A stretch of DNA of 64,000 nucleotides. Origin: CALMZY01 sp052033915 (lineage in GTDB: Bacteria; Verrucomicrobiota; Kiritimatiellia; CAIQIC01; JAGNIJ01). The notes below the pieces were generated by a model. The model had not been told where the DNA came from, did no database searches, and saw only the letters and a program-made list of their open reading frames with translations. Each line of letters begins with the position of its first letter. The first letter of the stretch is position 1. The stretch covers positions 107,861 to 171,860 of the forward strand of contig JBPOJF010000009.1 of the NCBI GenBank assembly GCA_052033915.1, in the 5' to 3' direction. This document shows positions 7,403 through 14,596 of this stretch, piece by piece. A program made the translations under genes and the position numbers.

Positions 7403-8659
7403 ATGCCAACTTTTAAATATATCGCCCGCTCCCGCACGGGGGAGAAGGTGGAAGGGACGGTCGAGGCGCAGGACCGGCGCGCGGCGCTTCTGCAGATCGA
7501 GCGGCTCGGGCAGGTGCCGGTGTCCGTTTTCGAAGGCGGACTCGGCGCCCCGGCGTCGGCGGTCTCCGCCGGCGGCCGGAAGTTCTTCAAGCTCGAGTGG
7601 AAGAGGTCCGGCAAGCCGAGCATGAGCCTGCGCGAGGTGCTCCTTTTCACCCGCGAGTTGAGCGATCTCCTGGCTTCCGGGATGACTCTGGGCAACGCGC
7701 TGCACACGCTTTCCCGCCGCAAGGTCAGCCACGGGCAGGACAGGATCGTCACCGAACTGCGCGACCAGATTGTCCAGGGAACCAGCATGTCGAGCGCGCT
7801 GGACCGGTGGCCGGACACGTTTTCGACCTTGTACGTCAGCATGGTCCGCGCCGGCGAGGCGAGCGGCCAGCTCGCGGCGGTGCTCGAACGCCTGTGCCAG
7901 CACTACGAGCGCCTGCAGGAGGCCCGCGAAAAAGTGATCATGGCGCTGATCTATCCAGGGATCGTCCTGACCATGGGCGTGGTGACCATGATCTTTTCCA
8001 TGGTCTTCGTGGTGCCCCGGTTTTCCGCGATCTTCGCGGAACTGGGCAGCACGCTGCCTCTGCCCACGCTGATCCTGATCCACATGAGCCGCGTCCTGAT
8101 CCGGTACGGCTGGCTGATCCTTCTCGGCCTGTTCGGGCTCTGGGTGCTGGTCCGCCGCGCGCTCAAGACGCCGGCCGGCCGCCACGGGTGGCACCGCATG
8201 CAGCTCAAGATCCCGCTGGTCAAGAACATCGTCACGGCGAACTCGTTCGCGCATTTCGCCCGGACGTTGAGCACGCTCCTCGCCAACGGCGTGCAAGTGC
8301 TCCAGGCGCTGGCGATCGTCGAGGACAGCGTCGGCAACGTGGTCATCGCGGAGGCGGTGCGCGACGCGCGCAACCGCGTGACCGACGGCGCGACCATTTC
8401 CCGCCCGCTGGCCGCGGGAGGGGTCTTCCCGCCCCTGCTGACCGATATGCTGGCCGTGGGCGAGGAGTCCGGCGACATGACTTCGGCCCTGCAACACATT
8501 GCCAAGCGGTACGACAGCGACCTGGACCGGAGCGTGAAGATCTTCACCACGGTGCTCGAGCCCGTGATGATCGTGGTCATGGCGTTCCTGGTCGGCTTCG
8601 TGGCGATCAGTATGCTGCTGGCCGTGTTCGACCTGACCAGCGGATTGAAAGTACAGTAG
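7403..8659 (+). CDS. gspF: Type II secretion inner-membrane platform protein GspF
   Basis: A 418-residue protein with the GspF/PilC layout: a short N-terminal cytoplasmic segment (MPTFKYIARSRTGEKVEGTV), then two T2SSF domains (about 80-205 and 285-405), each followed by membrane helices (VIMALIYPGIVLTMGVVTMIF at about 180; a last helix near 395-410). It anchors the ATPase and pseudopilus assembly in the inner membrane. It is second in the operon. The first domain has the usual FTRELSDLLASGMTLGNAL pattern. Confidence 0.93.
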   Translation: MPTFKYIARSRTGEKVEGTVEAQDRRAALLQIERLGQVPVSVFEGGLGAPASAVSAGGRKFFKLEWKRSGKPSMSLREVLLFTRELSDLLASGMTLGNALHTLSRRKVSHGQDRIVTELRDQIVQGTSMSSALDRWPDTFSTLYVSMVRAGEASGQLAAVLERLCQHYERLQEAREKVIMALIYPGIVLTMGVVTMIFSMVFVVPRFSAIFAELGSTLPLPTLILIHMSRVLIRYGWLILLGLFGLWVLVRRALKTPAGRHGWHRMQLKIPLVKNIVTANSFAHFARTLSTLLANGVQVLQALAIVEDSVGNVVIAEAVRDARNRVTDGATISRPLAAGGVFPPLLTDMLAVGEESGDMTSALQHIAKRYDSDLDRSVKIFTTVLEPVMIVVMAFLVGFVAISMLLAVFDLTSGLKVQ

Positions 8660-8662
8660 GAA

Positions 8663-8690
8663 GAAACTCGAAACGTGACGCGGGAAACGT
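8663..8690. repeat. GAAACCT-family heptamers, one-armed (B2)
   Basis: GAAACTC, GAAACGT, GACGCGG and GAAACGT follow each other four bases after the gspF stop codon. No inverted partner is present before gspG. Confidence 0.6.
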
Positions 8691-8769
8691 AGAACGAAAA
8701 GACGGGATTCAGTGTCTTATGTTCGAGAGAAGAGAGAATAACAAGAGTCCGATTTCAAAGGAGAACCTC

Positions 8770-9210
8770 ATGAAGAATGATATGAAGCGAACGGTCGCAT
8801 CGAACATCAAGTCCGGCTTCACCCTCATCGAAATCCTGCTGGTGGTGGTGATCATCGGCATCCTGGCGGCGGTGGCGGTGCCGCGGCTGGGCGGCCGTGT
8901 CCGCCAGTCGCAGGAATCGGCGGCCAAGGCGAGCATTGACGCCATCGGCCTGGCGCTGCGCCTGTACGAAGTGGACAACGGCAATTATCCCGGGTCCCTG
9001 CAAGGACTGGTCGTCAATCCCGGCAATGCGCCGAACTGGCGCGGCCCGTATCTCGAGAAGGGCATTCCGAAGGACCCGTGGGGGAACGACTTTATCTACG
9101 CGCAGCCCGGTTCCCATAATGTCGGCGGCTACGATCTTTCGTCCCTCGGCCCGGACGGCGCGGCCAGCGGCGACGATATCTGCAACTGGCAGACGACGGG
9201 ACAGCCGTAA
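8770..9210 (+). CDS. gspG: Major pseudopilin GspG
   Basis: A 146-residue type II pseudopilin. It has a short, ordinary 16-residue basic leader, then the prepilin peptidase site G/FTLIE with the +5 Glu and a hydrophobic helix LLVVVIIGILAAVAVP. The C-terminus DLSSLGPDGAASGDDICNW matches the calcium-binding loop of GspG, which distinguishes it from type IV pilins. The ATG at 8770 was chosen for the strong Shine-Dalgarno AAAGGAG at 8758-8764. It forms the body of the periplasmic pseudopilus. It is the only pseudopilin gene of this operon whose leader is free of repeat sequence. Confidence 0.95.
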   Translation: MKNDMKRTVASNIKSGFTLIEILLVVVIIGILAAVAVPRLGGRVRQSQESAAKASIDAIGLALRLYEVDNGNYPGSLQGLVVNPGNAPNWRGPYLEKGIPKDPWGNDFIYAQPGSHNVGGYDLSSLGPDGAASGDDICNWQTTGQP

Positions 9211-9222
9211 TCGGGAGTTGCG

Positions 9223-9897
9223 TTGTCGCGTGGTGAAAGTAGTCCAATGTCCAACGTCCAACGTCCAAAGCGGGGATCCGGTCGATCCGCCGACCTTGGA
9301 CCTTGGACTCGGGACTTTGGACGCCCCCACCGCGCCTTCACCCTGATCGAGCTTTTGCTCGTCATGGTTATCCTGTTGCTGGCCTCGGCCATCGCGGTCC
9401 CGTCGTTCGTGCGCTCGTACCGCGGCGCGAAGCTCCGCACGTCCGCGCGCGCGGTCGTGATGAGCCACCGGTACGCCCGGGGCACGGCGGTGCTGAAGCA
9501 GGTCGAGGTGGCCATCCTGTACGACGTCAAGAAGAACACCATCGAAATCGTTTCCGTCACCGATCCGGCGGCGGCGCGCGATCACGACCAGGCGGCCGAG
9601 GAGCGCGCGCGCGCGGCGGAGGACCTGGCCAGGGTCACGGGCGGCGGCGCGGAACCGACTCCCCGACCGGCCGGCGCCGTGGCGTCGGAACTCGTCCGGC
9701 GGGTGGCGGAGGGCGTCCGCATCGTGAACTTCGAAAGCGAGAAAGTGGAACAGGAAAAAGACGGGATCTACTGGGTCAACTACTACCGGAACGGCATGTG
9801 CGACCCGTATTCCCTGGAACTGCGCGACGAGTACAACAAGGCCGCCGTCATCACCGTGGACCCGCTCTCGGGGAAGGCGAAGGTGGAGTATGAGTAG
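9223..9897 (+). CDS. gspH: Minor pseudopilin GspH
   Basis: A 224-residue minor pseudopilin: class III leader, then A/FTLIE and a hydrophobic N-terminal helix (LLLVMVILLLASAIAVPSF). The leader is 38 residues long, against 5-15 usually, because residues 7-33 are encoded by the GTCCAAA heptamer element A2. The residue before the cleavage point is Ala (PHRA/FTLIE) instead of the usual Gly. The TTG at 9223 has GGGAG five to six bases upstream; the ATG at 9247 would lie inside the repeat and lacks a ribosome site. The middle (about 115-160) is an Ala/Glu-rich insertion. It overlaps gspI by eight bases. Confidence 0.85.
   Translation: MSRGESSPMSNVQRPKRGSGRSADLGPWTRDFGRPHRAFTLIELLLVMVILLLASAIAVPSFVRSYRGAKLRTSARAVVMSHRYARGTAVLKQVEVAILYDVKKNTIEIVSVTDPAAARDHDQAAEERARAAEDLARVTGGGAEPTPRPAGAVASELVRRVAEGVRIVNFESEKVEQEKDGIYWVNYYRNGMCDPYSLELRDEYNKAAVITVDPLSGKAKVEYE
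9242..9322. repeat. GTCCAAA heptamer hairpin inside gspH leader codons (A2)
   Basis: GTCCAAT, GTCCAAC, GTCCAAC, GTCCAAA at 9242-9269 are mirrored by CCTTGGA, CCTTGGA, CTCGGGA, CTTTGGA at 9294-9321. The hairpin lies entirely within the part of gspH that encodes the cleaved leader peptide. Confidence 0.85.
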
Positions 9898-10363
9898 GAA
9901 ACCTGAAACCGGAAACCGGAAACCTGAGTTTGGAGGGAAAAAATCCCCCTGCTCAGGTTTCAAATCCGGCCTGACGCTGGTGGAAGTGATGCTCGCCATG
10001 GCCATCCTCGGCATCGGGTTGACGGTGCTGATCGCGACCGCCTCCACGTGTCTTTCGGTGGTGAAGCAGTCGCGCAACTACGAGTCGGCCCGGCATTTCC
10101 TCGCGCTGGTCGAACTGGAGTTCAAGAACAAGCTACTGGAGATGGAGGAGGGGCAGAAGCTCGAGGACGGCGAGGAAAGCGTCACCTTCAAGGAATCAAG
10201 CCTGTACAAGGGCTTCTGGGAGGTCACGACCGAGGGCGAGGAGGAGGACGGCTTGAAGAAGGTCGTGTTCCGCGTGGCTTGGTCCGAGCGCGGCGTCCAG
10301 CCGTACGAGGAGGTTGTGTCCTACCTTTACGTGCCGCAGGAGAAGAAGGGGGGAGCCCGGTGA
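9890..10363 (+). CDS. gspI: Minor pseudopilin GspI
   Basis: A 157-residue minor pseudopilin with cleavage site G/LTLVE and helix VMLAMAILGIGLTVLIATAS. The leader has 27 residues, most of them (about 3-24) encoded by a GAAACCT hairpin. The start ATG overlaps the end of gspH (ATGAGTAG), so translation is probably coupled. GspI forms the pseudopilus tip with GspJ and GspK. The C-terminal part YEEVVSYLYVPQEKKGG is normal in length for the family. Confidence 0.88.
   Translation: MSRKPETGNRKPEFGGKKSPCSGFKSGLTLVEVMLAMAILGIGLTVLIATASTCLSVVKQSRNYESARHFLALVELEFKNKLLEMEEGQKLEDGEESVTFKESSLYKGFWEVTTEGEEEDGLKKVVFRVAWSERGVQPYEEVVSYLYVPQEKKGGAR
9898..9961. repeat. GAAACCT heptamer hairpin inside gspI leader codons (B3)
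   Basis: GAAACCT, GAAACCG, GAAACCG, GAAACCT at 9898-9925 begin directly after the gspH stop codon and are closed by the inverted CTGCTCAGGTTTC ending at 9961. The element lies inside the gspI leader-peptide codons. Confidence 0.85.
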
Positions 10364-10377
10364 GAGCCGGTAGGCGT

Positions 10378-11259
10378 ATGAGTCGAAAGTCCAAAGTCCA
10401 AGGTCCCGGGTTGAGCAAGGAGCGAAGAAGCAACGTGGGACGTGGGGCTTTGGACCTTGGACGCGGCAAATCCGGGTTCACCCTCCTCGAACTCCTCGTC
10501 GCGCTGGCGATCCTCGTCTTTGCCTTCGCGATTATCTGGGAGACCTTTTCGGGGACGATCAGGGCGTGGCAGCGCGGCAGCACATTGCTGGACGAGTTGC
10601 GGCACGGCGACTTCGTCATGGAACAACTGGTGTCGGCCTTGCGGTCGGCGGCGTTCTTCCAGACCAATCCCAGCCGCTACGGGTTCCGGCTCGAAACCGG
10701 AAGCGCCGGCAGCTATCCCGGGGACAAGCTCAGTTGGGTCACGACGAGCACGGCGTTCATCCCCCCGGACTCGGAACTGAGCCGGGGAACGCACCGGATC
10801 ATCTTCAGTATCGAGGACAACGACGACGGCGATCCCGCCGTATGCATTCGCGCGTACGATCCCCTCCTGGAGGACGAGGACACCGTGGAGATGGAACGGT
10901 GGTTCGTCTCGACCGAGGTCCAGGGCATCCAGTGCCGCGTGTACAACCCGGAGGAGGAAATCTGGGAGAACCGTTGGGAGGACGAGAAAACCAATACGCT
11001 CCCGACCCTCGTGGAAATCACTCTCTTCATGGACCCGATCGAGGAATTCGACGAGCCGGTGAAGCTGACGCGCGTGGTGGAAATTCCGATCGGGCCCGCG
11101 GTGACGGGCGTTGTCAGCGGCGTGGGCGCGGAAACCCCGGCGGCCGGCCGCGACAAGGCCGCCGCGGAGCCGGGCAATGCCGGCAGGGCGGAGGCCGAAA
11201 GGATCGACGCCGACGGAACCGACGGCAGGCGGAACGAGGCCGAGAAGGAGAACGAATGA
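10378..11259 (+). CDS. gspJ: Minor pseudopilin GspJ
   Basis: A 293-residue minor pseudopilin with site G/FTLLE and helix LLVALAILVFAFAIIWETFSG. The 33-residue leader is mostly encoded by a GTCCAAA heptamer element (codons 2-28). The length is above the usual 200-240 because of an Ala/Gly/Asp-rich tail from about residue 245. The ATG at 10378 lies 12 bases after the gspI stop and is the only start that precedes the leader in frame. It is part of the GspI-J-K tip complex. Its TGA overlaps the ATG of gspK. Confidence 0.88.
   Translation: MSRKSKVQGPGLSKERRSNVGRGALDLGRGKSGFTLLELLVALAILVFAFAIIWETFSGTIRAWQRGSTLLDELRHGDFVMEQLVSALRSAAFFQTNPSRYGFRLETGSAGSYPGDKLSWVTTSTAFIPPDSELSRGTHRIIFSIEDNDDGDPAVCIRAYDPLLEDEDTVEMERWFVSTEVQGIQCRVYNPEEEIWENRWEDEKTNTLPTLVEITLFMDPIEEFDEPVKLTRVVEIPIGPAVTGVVSGVGAETPAAGRDKAAAEPGNAGRAEAERIDADGTDGRRNEAEKENE
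10382..10462. repeat. GTCCAAA heptamer hairpin inside gspJ leader codons (A3)
   Basis: GTCGAAA, GTCCAAA, GTCCAAG, GTCCCGG at 10382-10409 are mirrored by CTTTGGACCTTGGAC at 10448-10462. The element begins at codon 2 of gspJ and ends just before the cleavage site. Confidence 0.85.
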
Positions 11260-12317
11260 GCCCGGTTTCCAAGGGTTGGAAAAAAGGGCGGCGGTTTTTC
11301 CAAGGGTTGGAAAATCATGGCCGGGCGGAAGCGCCCGGCGCGAAGCAGGGCTCCGCCCTCATTGTCGCCCTCTGGGTCCTGATCATTCTCTCGCTGCTCA
11401 TCGGCGCGTTTGCGTTCGACATGCACGTCGAGGCGGGCATCACCTCGTACTACCGCAAGCGCATGAAGGCGCAATACCTCGCGTACGCGGGCGTGGAGTA
11501 CGCGAAGGTGATCCTGTCGAAGGACTCGTCCAAGGAGAGGGACAAGGTCATGAAGGACGAGGAGAAGGAGATGAACGATATGCGCGAGGCCCTCGAAGTC
11601 GGCGGCGAGGTGAGCCTCACCCGCGAACTGGGGGCCGGGCGCATCGAGCTTCGGATCAAGCCGGAGACTTCGAAGTGGGACGTCAACAAGATCGGCGACG
11701 ACGTCTGGAAAGAAATCCTCGAGTTCAGCGGCGTGCCGACGGATCAGGTCGACGAGTTGATCGATTGCTTCAAGGATTACACCGATCCGGGGGACGAGCA
11801 CCATCTTAACGGCGCGGAGTCGGATGATCCCTTCTACGAGCAGCGCGGCTACAAGTGCAAGAACGGACCGGTCGATTCCGTGGAGGAACTCCTGCGCATC
11901 AAGGGCTTCACACACGCGATCGTGTTCGGCGGGCCCGCGGAGGACGAGGATGACGAGCCTCTGAAGGGCATCGCGGATGTCCTGACTGTCTGGGGCAACG
12001 GCGACCGGATTGACGCCATGTCGTCGTCGGAAAAGGCGCTCAACGGAATCCTGGAATTGAACGAGGACGAAATCCGGCGGCTGATCGAGTCGCGCGTGGG
12101 CGCGGACGGCGAACTACCGGAGAGTCTCCATGAACTGCTGGCGGACGCCGGTATCCCGGAGGATTTCAGCAACGTGCTGGGCTGGGGCAAGCCGGCCTAT
12201 GTGGAGGTGACGTCGGTGGGCGAGGTGCAGGGCGTGCGCAGCACGGTGCTGTGCACGCTGTACATCGAGAACGGCAAATCGAGCCCCGTGGCGTGGCGCG
12301 AGGGCGACCTGCCGTGA
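11256..12317 (+). CDS. gspK: Minor pseudopilin GspK (tip subunit)
   Basis: A 353-residue GspK, the largest pseudopilin. The leader (32 residues) ends G/SALIVALWVLIILSLLIGAF; lack of Glu at +5 is normal for GspK. Codons 3-20 are encoded by a double TTTTCCAA palindrome, which gives the residues FFQGLE. The T2SSK helical domain with DVNKIGDDVWKEIL and DELIDCFKDYTDPGDEHHLNGAESDD follows, and the DPGDEHHLNG loop resembles the calcium-site region of GspK. The start ATG overlaps the gspJ stop. It caps the pseudopilus with GspI and GspJ. Confidence 0.9.
   Translation: MSPVSKGWKKGRRFFQGLENHGRAEAPGAKQGSALIVALWVLIILSLLIGAFAFDMHVEAGITSYYRKRMKAQYLAYAGVEYAKVILSKDSSKERDKVMKDEEKEMNDMREALEVGGEVSLTRELGAGRIELRIKPETSKWDVNKIGDDVWKEILEFSGVPTDQVDELIDCFKDYTDPGDEHHLNGAESDDPFYEQRGYKCKNGPVDSVEELLRIKGFTHAIVFGGPAEDEDDEPLKGIADVLTVWGNGDRIDAMSSSEKALNGILELNEDEIRRLIESRVGADGELPESLHELLADAGIPEDFSNVLGWGKPAYVEVTSVGEVQGVRSTVLCTLYIENGKSSPVAWREGDLP
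11264..11314. repeat. Double TTTTCCAA-N3-TTGGAAAA palindrome inside gspK leader codons (D1)
   Basis: Two palindromes, GGTTTCCAAGGGTTGGAAAA (11264-11283) and TTTTTCCAAGGGTTGGAAAA (11295-11314), are separated by AAGGGCGGCGG. A related arrangement recurs at 44190-44233, and a single palindrome at 53461. Confidence 0.8.
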
Positions 12318-12592
12318 GCGTCCAGCCGGTATCGCGGGCAAATCGCGCGGCCGCGGTGATCCTCGTTCTGGGCTGGCACATCTCCATGCCCTGCGATATC
12401 TGGCGGCGGTTCTGTACGCCGTGCGCCGGATCGCCGTGCTCCGGGCGTGCCGGCCGGATAATTGGCTTGTGAGTCAATTCGACGAGGCGCTCGGGATGTC
12501 CCGTTCTCCGGGCCCGGCCTCCGGCCGTTGAGGGCGTTCGGCGCATTTGGACATTGATTCGTCGGTGTGCATTCGTCATTAGTGATATCTGA

Positions 12593-14005
12593 ATGGCTCA
12601 GAATCCGATAACTGCGATCGTATTCCGCAACGGAAACGCCGAGTGGACCACCTTACGGGCGGCGAAGTCCGGCTTTGAAGTGGTCGAGCATCGCACGGTG
12701 GAAATCGCGCCGGGTGGGGCCGTTCTCGATTTTGCCGCCGCCGGGACGCCCGGCGCCATCAAGGCGGCCTGCGGCCATATCAAGGGCGATCTTTGCGTCG
12801 GCCTGCCTGCCGACAAAACCCTCATGCGCGTGGTGGACCTGCCGACCGCCGATCCGGCGGAGATGAAAGGCATGGCGGAGTTGCAGGTCGACAAGTTCTC
12901 GCCGTTCCCGGTGGAGCACATGGCGGTCGCGCTCGAACTGCTGGCGCAGAAGGAAAACACGTCGCGCGTCCTGATCGTCGCCGTTCAGCGGGAGATCGTG
13001 GATTCCTTCGGCAAGGTGCTGGGACAGGCCGGGCTTCATCCCCACTGGATCAATGTGGAAGTGATGGGCTGGTGGTCGTTGCTGAAGGAGCAGGGCGGGA
13101 TTCCGGAGCAGGGCCGCAAAGTGATTCTCCTCCTGGAGCAGACCGGCGCGCAACTGATCGTATGCCAGGACGGGAATCCCGTGGTCTTCCGGTCTTTGGG
13201 CGCCGGCCAGGGTCTTTCCCAGGAGGACTACTACTCGGAACTGGCGGATGAAACGGCCTATACCCTGACGTCGCTGGAGGCCGAGCGCGGTTCGGCGGAA
13301 GGGGTCAGAATGGACCTGTGGTACGGCCCTGCCGCCGCGTCGGCCGGCGGGCCTCCGATCCTGCTGGAGGAGAACCTCCGAACGGCTTGTGGTTTCGATG
13401 TGAAGAGCCGGAGTCTCGAAGCCCTGCCCCCGCTTACCGAGGGGTTGGCGCGGCAGAGCGCGGCGAAGGGGGATGCCGCGCTGAACCTGGCGCCGCCCGA
13501 GTGGCGTACGCAGGAGAGCGGACGCCGGACCAGGAAGTCGCTCCTGGTGGCGAGCATCGCGTTCCTGGTGGCCTGGCTGGGCGGAGTCTCCGCGTTCCTG
13601 ATCGGCCTGAAGATGCAGGAGAGCGGGCGCGATCAGATGAAGGCGACGGTCTCCGCGCTGGAGAAATCCGCGGTAACGGTCAAGGAGTTGAAGAACAAGA
13701 TCACGTCGTTCGAGCAGTATTCCGACCGGAGCCGGTCCGCCTTGGAATGCCTGCGTGAAATCAGCGCGCTGCTGCCCGAGGGCGTCGATCTCGCCTCGTT
13801 CAGCTACAAGAAGGGCTTGTCCGTCAGCCTGCGCGGGGAGTGCCCCACGCCGGAGCCGATTTACAGTTACGTTCAGGCCCTTCAGCAGTCGCCCTTGTTT
13901 GTCGAGGTGAAGACGGAGGGCGTGCGGAGCAAGATGACGCAGGGCGGCATGCAGAAGTCCGAGTTCTCCCTGACGGCGGTTCTTCCCGGGGAGGCGGTCA
14001 AGTGA
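12593..14005 (+). CDS. gspL: GspL-like protein (PilM-like actin fold plus PilN-like part)
   Basis: A 470-residue protein with a cytoplasmic actin-like half (GDLCVGLPADKTLMRVVDLP, about 60-85; ELQVDKFSPFPVEH; KVILLLEQTGAQLIVC, about 178-195), one membrane helix at about 317-340 (LLVASIAFLVAWLGGVSAFL), and a periplasmic ferredoxin-like half. This is the GspL layout: it recruits GspE and contacts GspM. It starts 275 bases after gspK, the only large gap in the operon, so a secondary promoter is possible. The last base of the gene overlaps the GTG start of gspM. Confidence 0.82.
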   Translation: MAQNPITAIVFRNGNAEWTTLRAAKSGFEVVEHRTVEIAPGGAVLDFAAAGTPGAIKAACGHIKGDLCVGLPADKTLMRVVDLPTADPAEMKGMAELQVDKFSPFPVEHMAVALELLAQKENTSRVLIVAVQREIVDSFGKVLGQAGLHPHWINVEVMGWWSLLKEQGGIPEQGRKVILLLEQTGAQLIVCQDGNPVVFRSLGAGQGLSQEDYYSELADETAYTLTSLEAERGSAEGVRMDLWYGPAAASAGGPPILLEENLRTACGFDVKSRSLEALPPLTEGLARQSAAKGDAALNLAPPEWRTQESGRRTRKSLLVASIAFLVAWLGGVSAFLIGLKMQESGRDQMKATVSALEKSAVTVKELKNKITSFEQYSDRSRSALECLREISALLPEGVDLASFSYKKGLSVSLRGECPTPEPIYSYVQALQQSPLFVEVKTEGVRSKMTQGGMQKSEFSLTAVLPGEAVK

Positions 14006-14574
14006 AGATCTCCACTCGAGAAATGGGTCTGGCGTGGGTAACCGCGATAGTCATAATCCTGGGGGTCACGTACTGGCTCGGCGCGCCGAAGGCCGAGGCC
14101 TGGAAGGATGCGGTCCGCGCGCGCGACGCGCTGCGGTTGAAGATGAAGGAAATCAACCACCTCCTCGGCGATCAGACCAACGTCAATCAGCGGCTCGAAG
14201 CACTGCGTCAGCAGCTCCCGTCGCACCCGCAGGGCAAGGATGTCACGGCGGAGCTGCTGATGACGCTCGAACGCACGGCGCAGGAGCACGGGCTGATTCT
14301 GCTGAGGCGGGAGCCGGAGAAGGAGAAGAGCGTCGGGGACCTGTACGAGGTGGCCATCCACTGCACGTGGGAAAGCTCGCTCGATGGGCTCGTTCATTTT
14401 CTCTATGCTTTACAGGTTCAGGGTGCTATTTTAGACATCCGGCAGTTGACGGTGACGCCGGGGCAGGGCGGTCCAAACCGGTTGAAAGGCAATTTTACGG
14501 TCGATTGCGCGTACACGCGGCAGGAGGCGGGATCGCCGACGTCTTCGCCGGATCGGGAGCAGAATAAGAACTGA
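14002..14574 (+). CDS. gspM: GspM/PilO-like inner-membrane protein
   Basis: A 190-residue bitopic protein: one N-terminal helix (about 8-27, LAWVTAIVIILGVTYWLGAP), a coiled-coil stretch (about 40-75) and a periplasmic ferredoxin-like fold, as in GspM and PilO. The GTG at 14002 overlaps the gspL stop (GTGA) and has GGGAGG at 13988-13993; the frame upstream of it is a shadow of gspL. It partners GspL in the assembly platform. Confidence 0.78.
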   Translation: MKISTREMGLAWVTAIVIILGVTYWLGAPKAEAWKDAVRARDALRLKMKEINHLLGDQTNVNQRLEALRQQLPSHPQGKDVTAELLMTLERTAQEHGLILLRREPEKEKSVGDLYEVAIHCTWESSLDGLVHFLYALQVQGAILDIRQLTVTPGQGGPNRLKGNFTVDCAYTRQEAGSPTSSPDREQNKN

Positions 14575-14596
14575 TCTTTAGCCAGCGATCCATACG

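Noticed and set aside
12370..12392. TGGCAC-N6-ATGC as a sigma54 promoter before gspL
   Set aside because: The second half has two mismatches at the conserved positions and there is no enhancer-binding protein gene or site nearby.
12318..12592. Small gene in the gspK-gspL gap
   Set aside because: The open frames are short, overlap gspK and show no ribosome site or recognisable domain.
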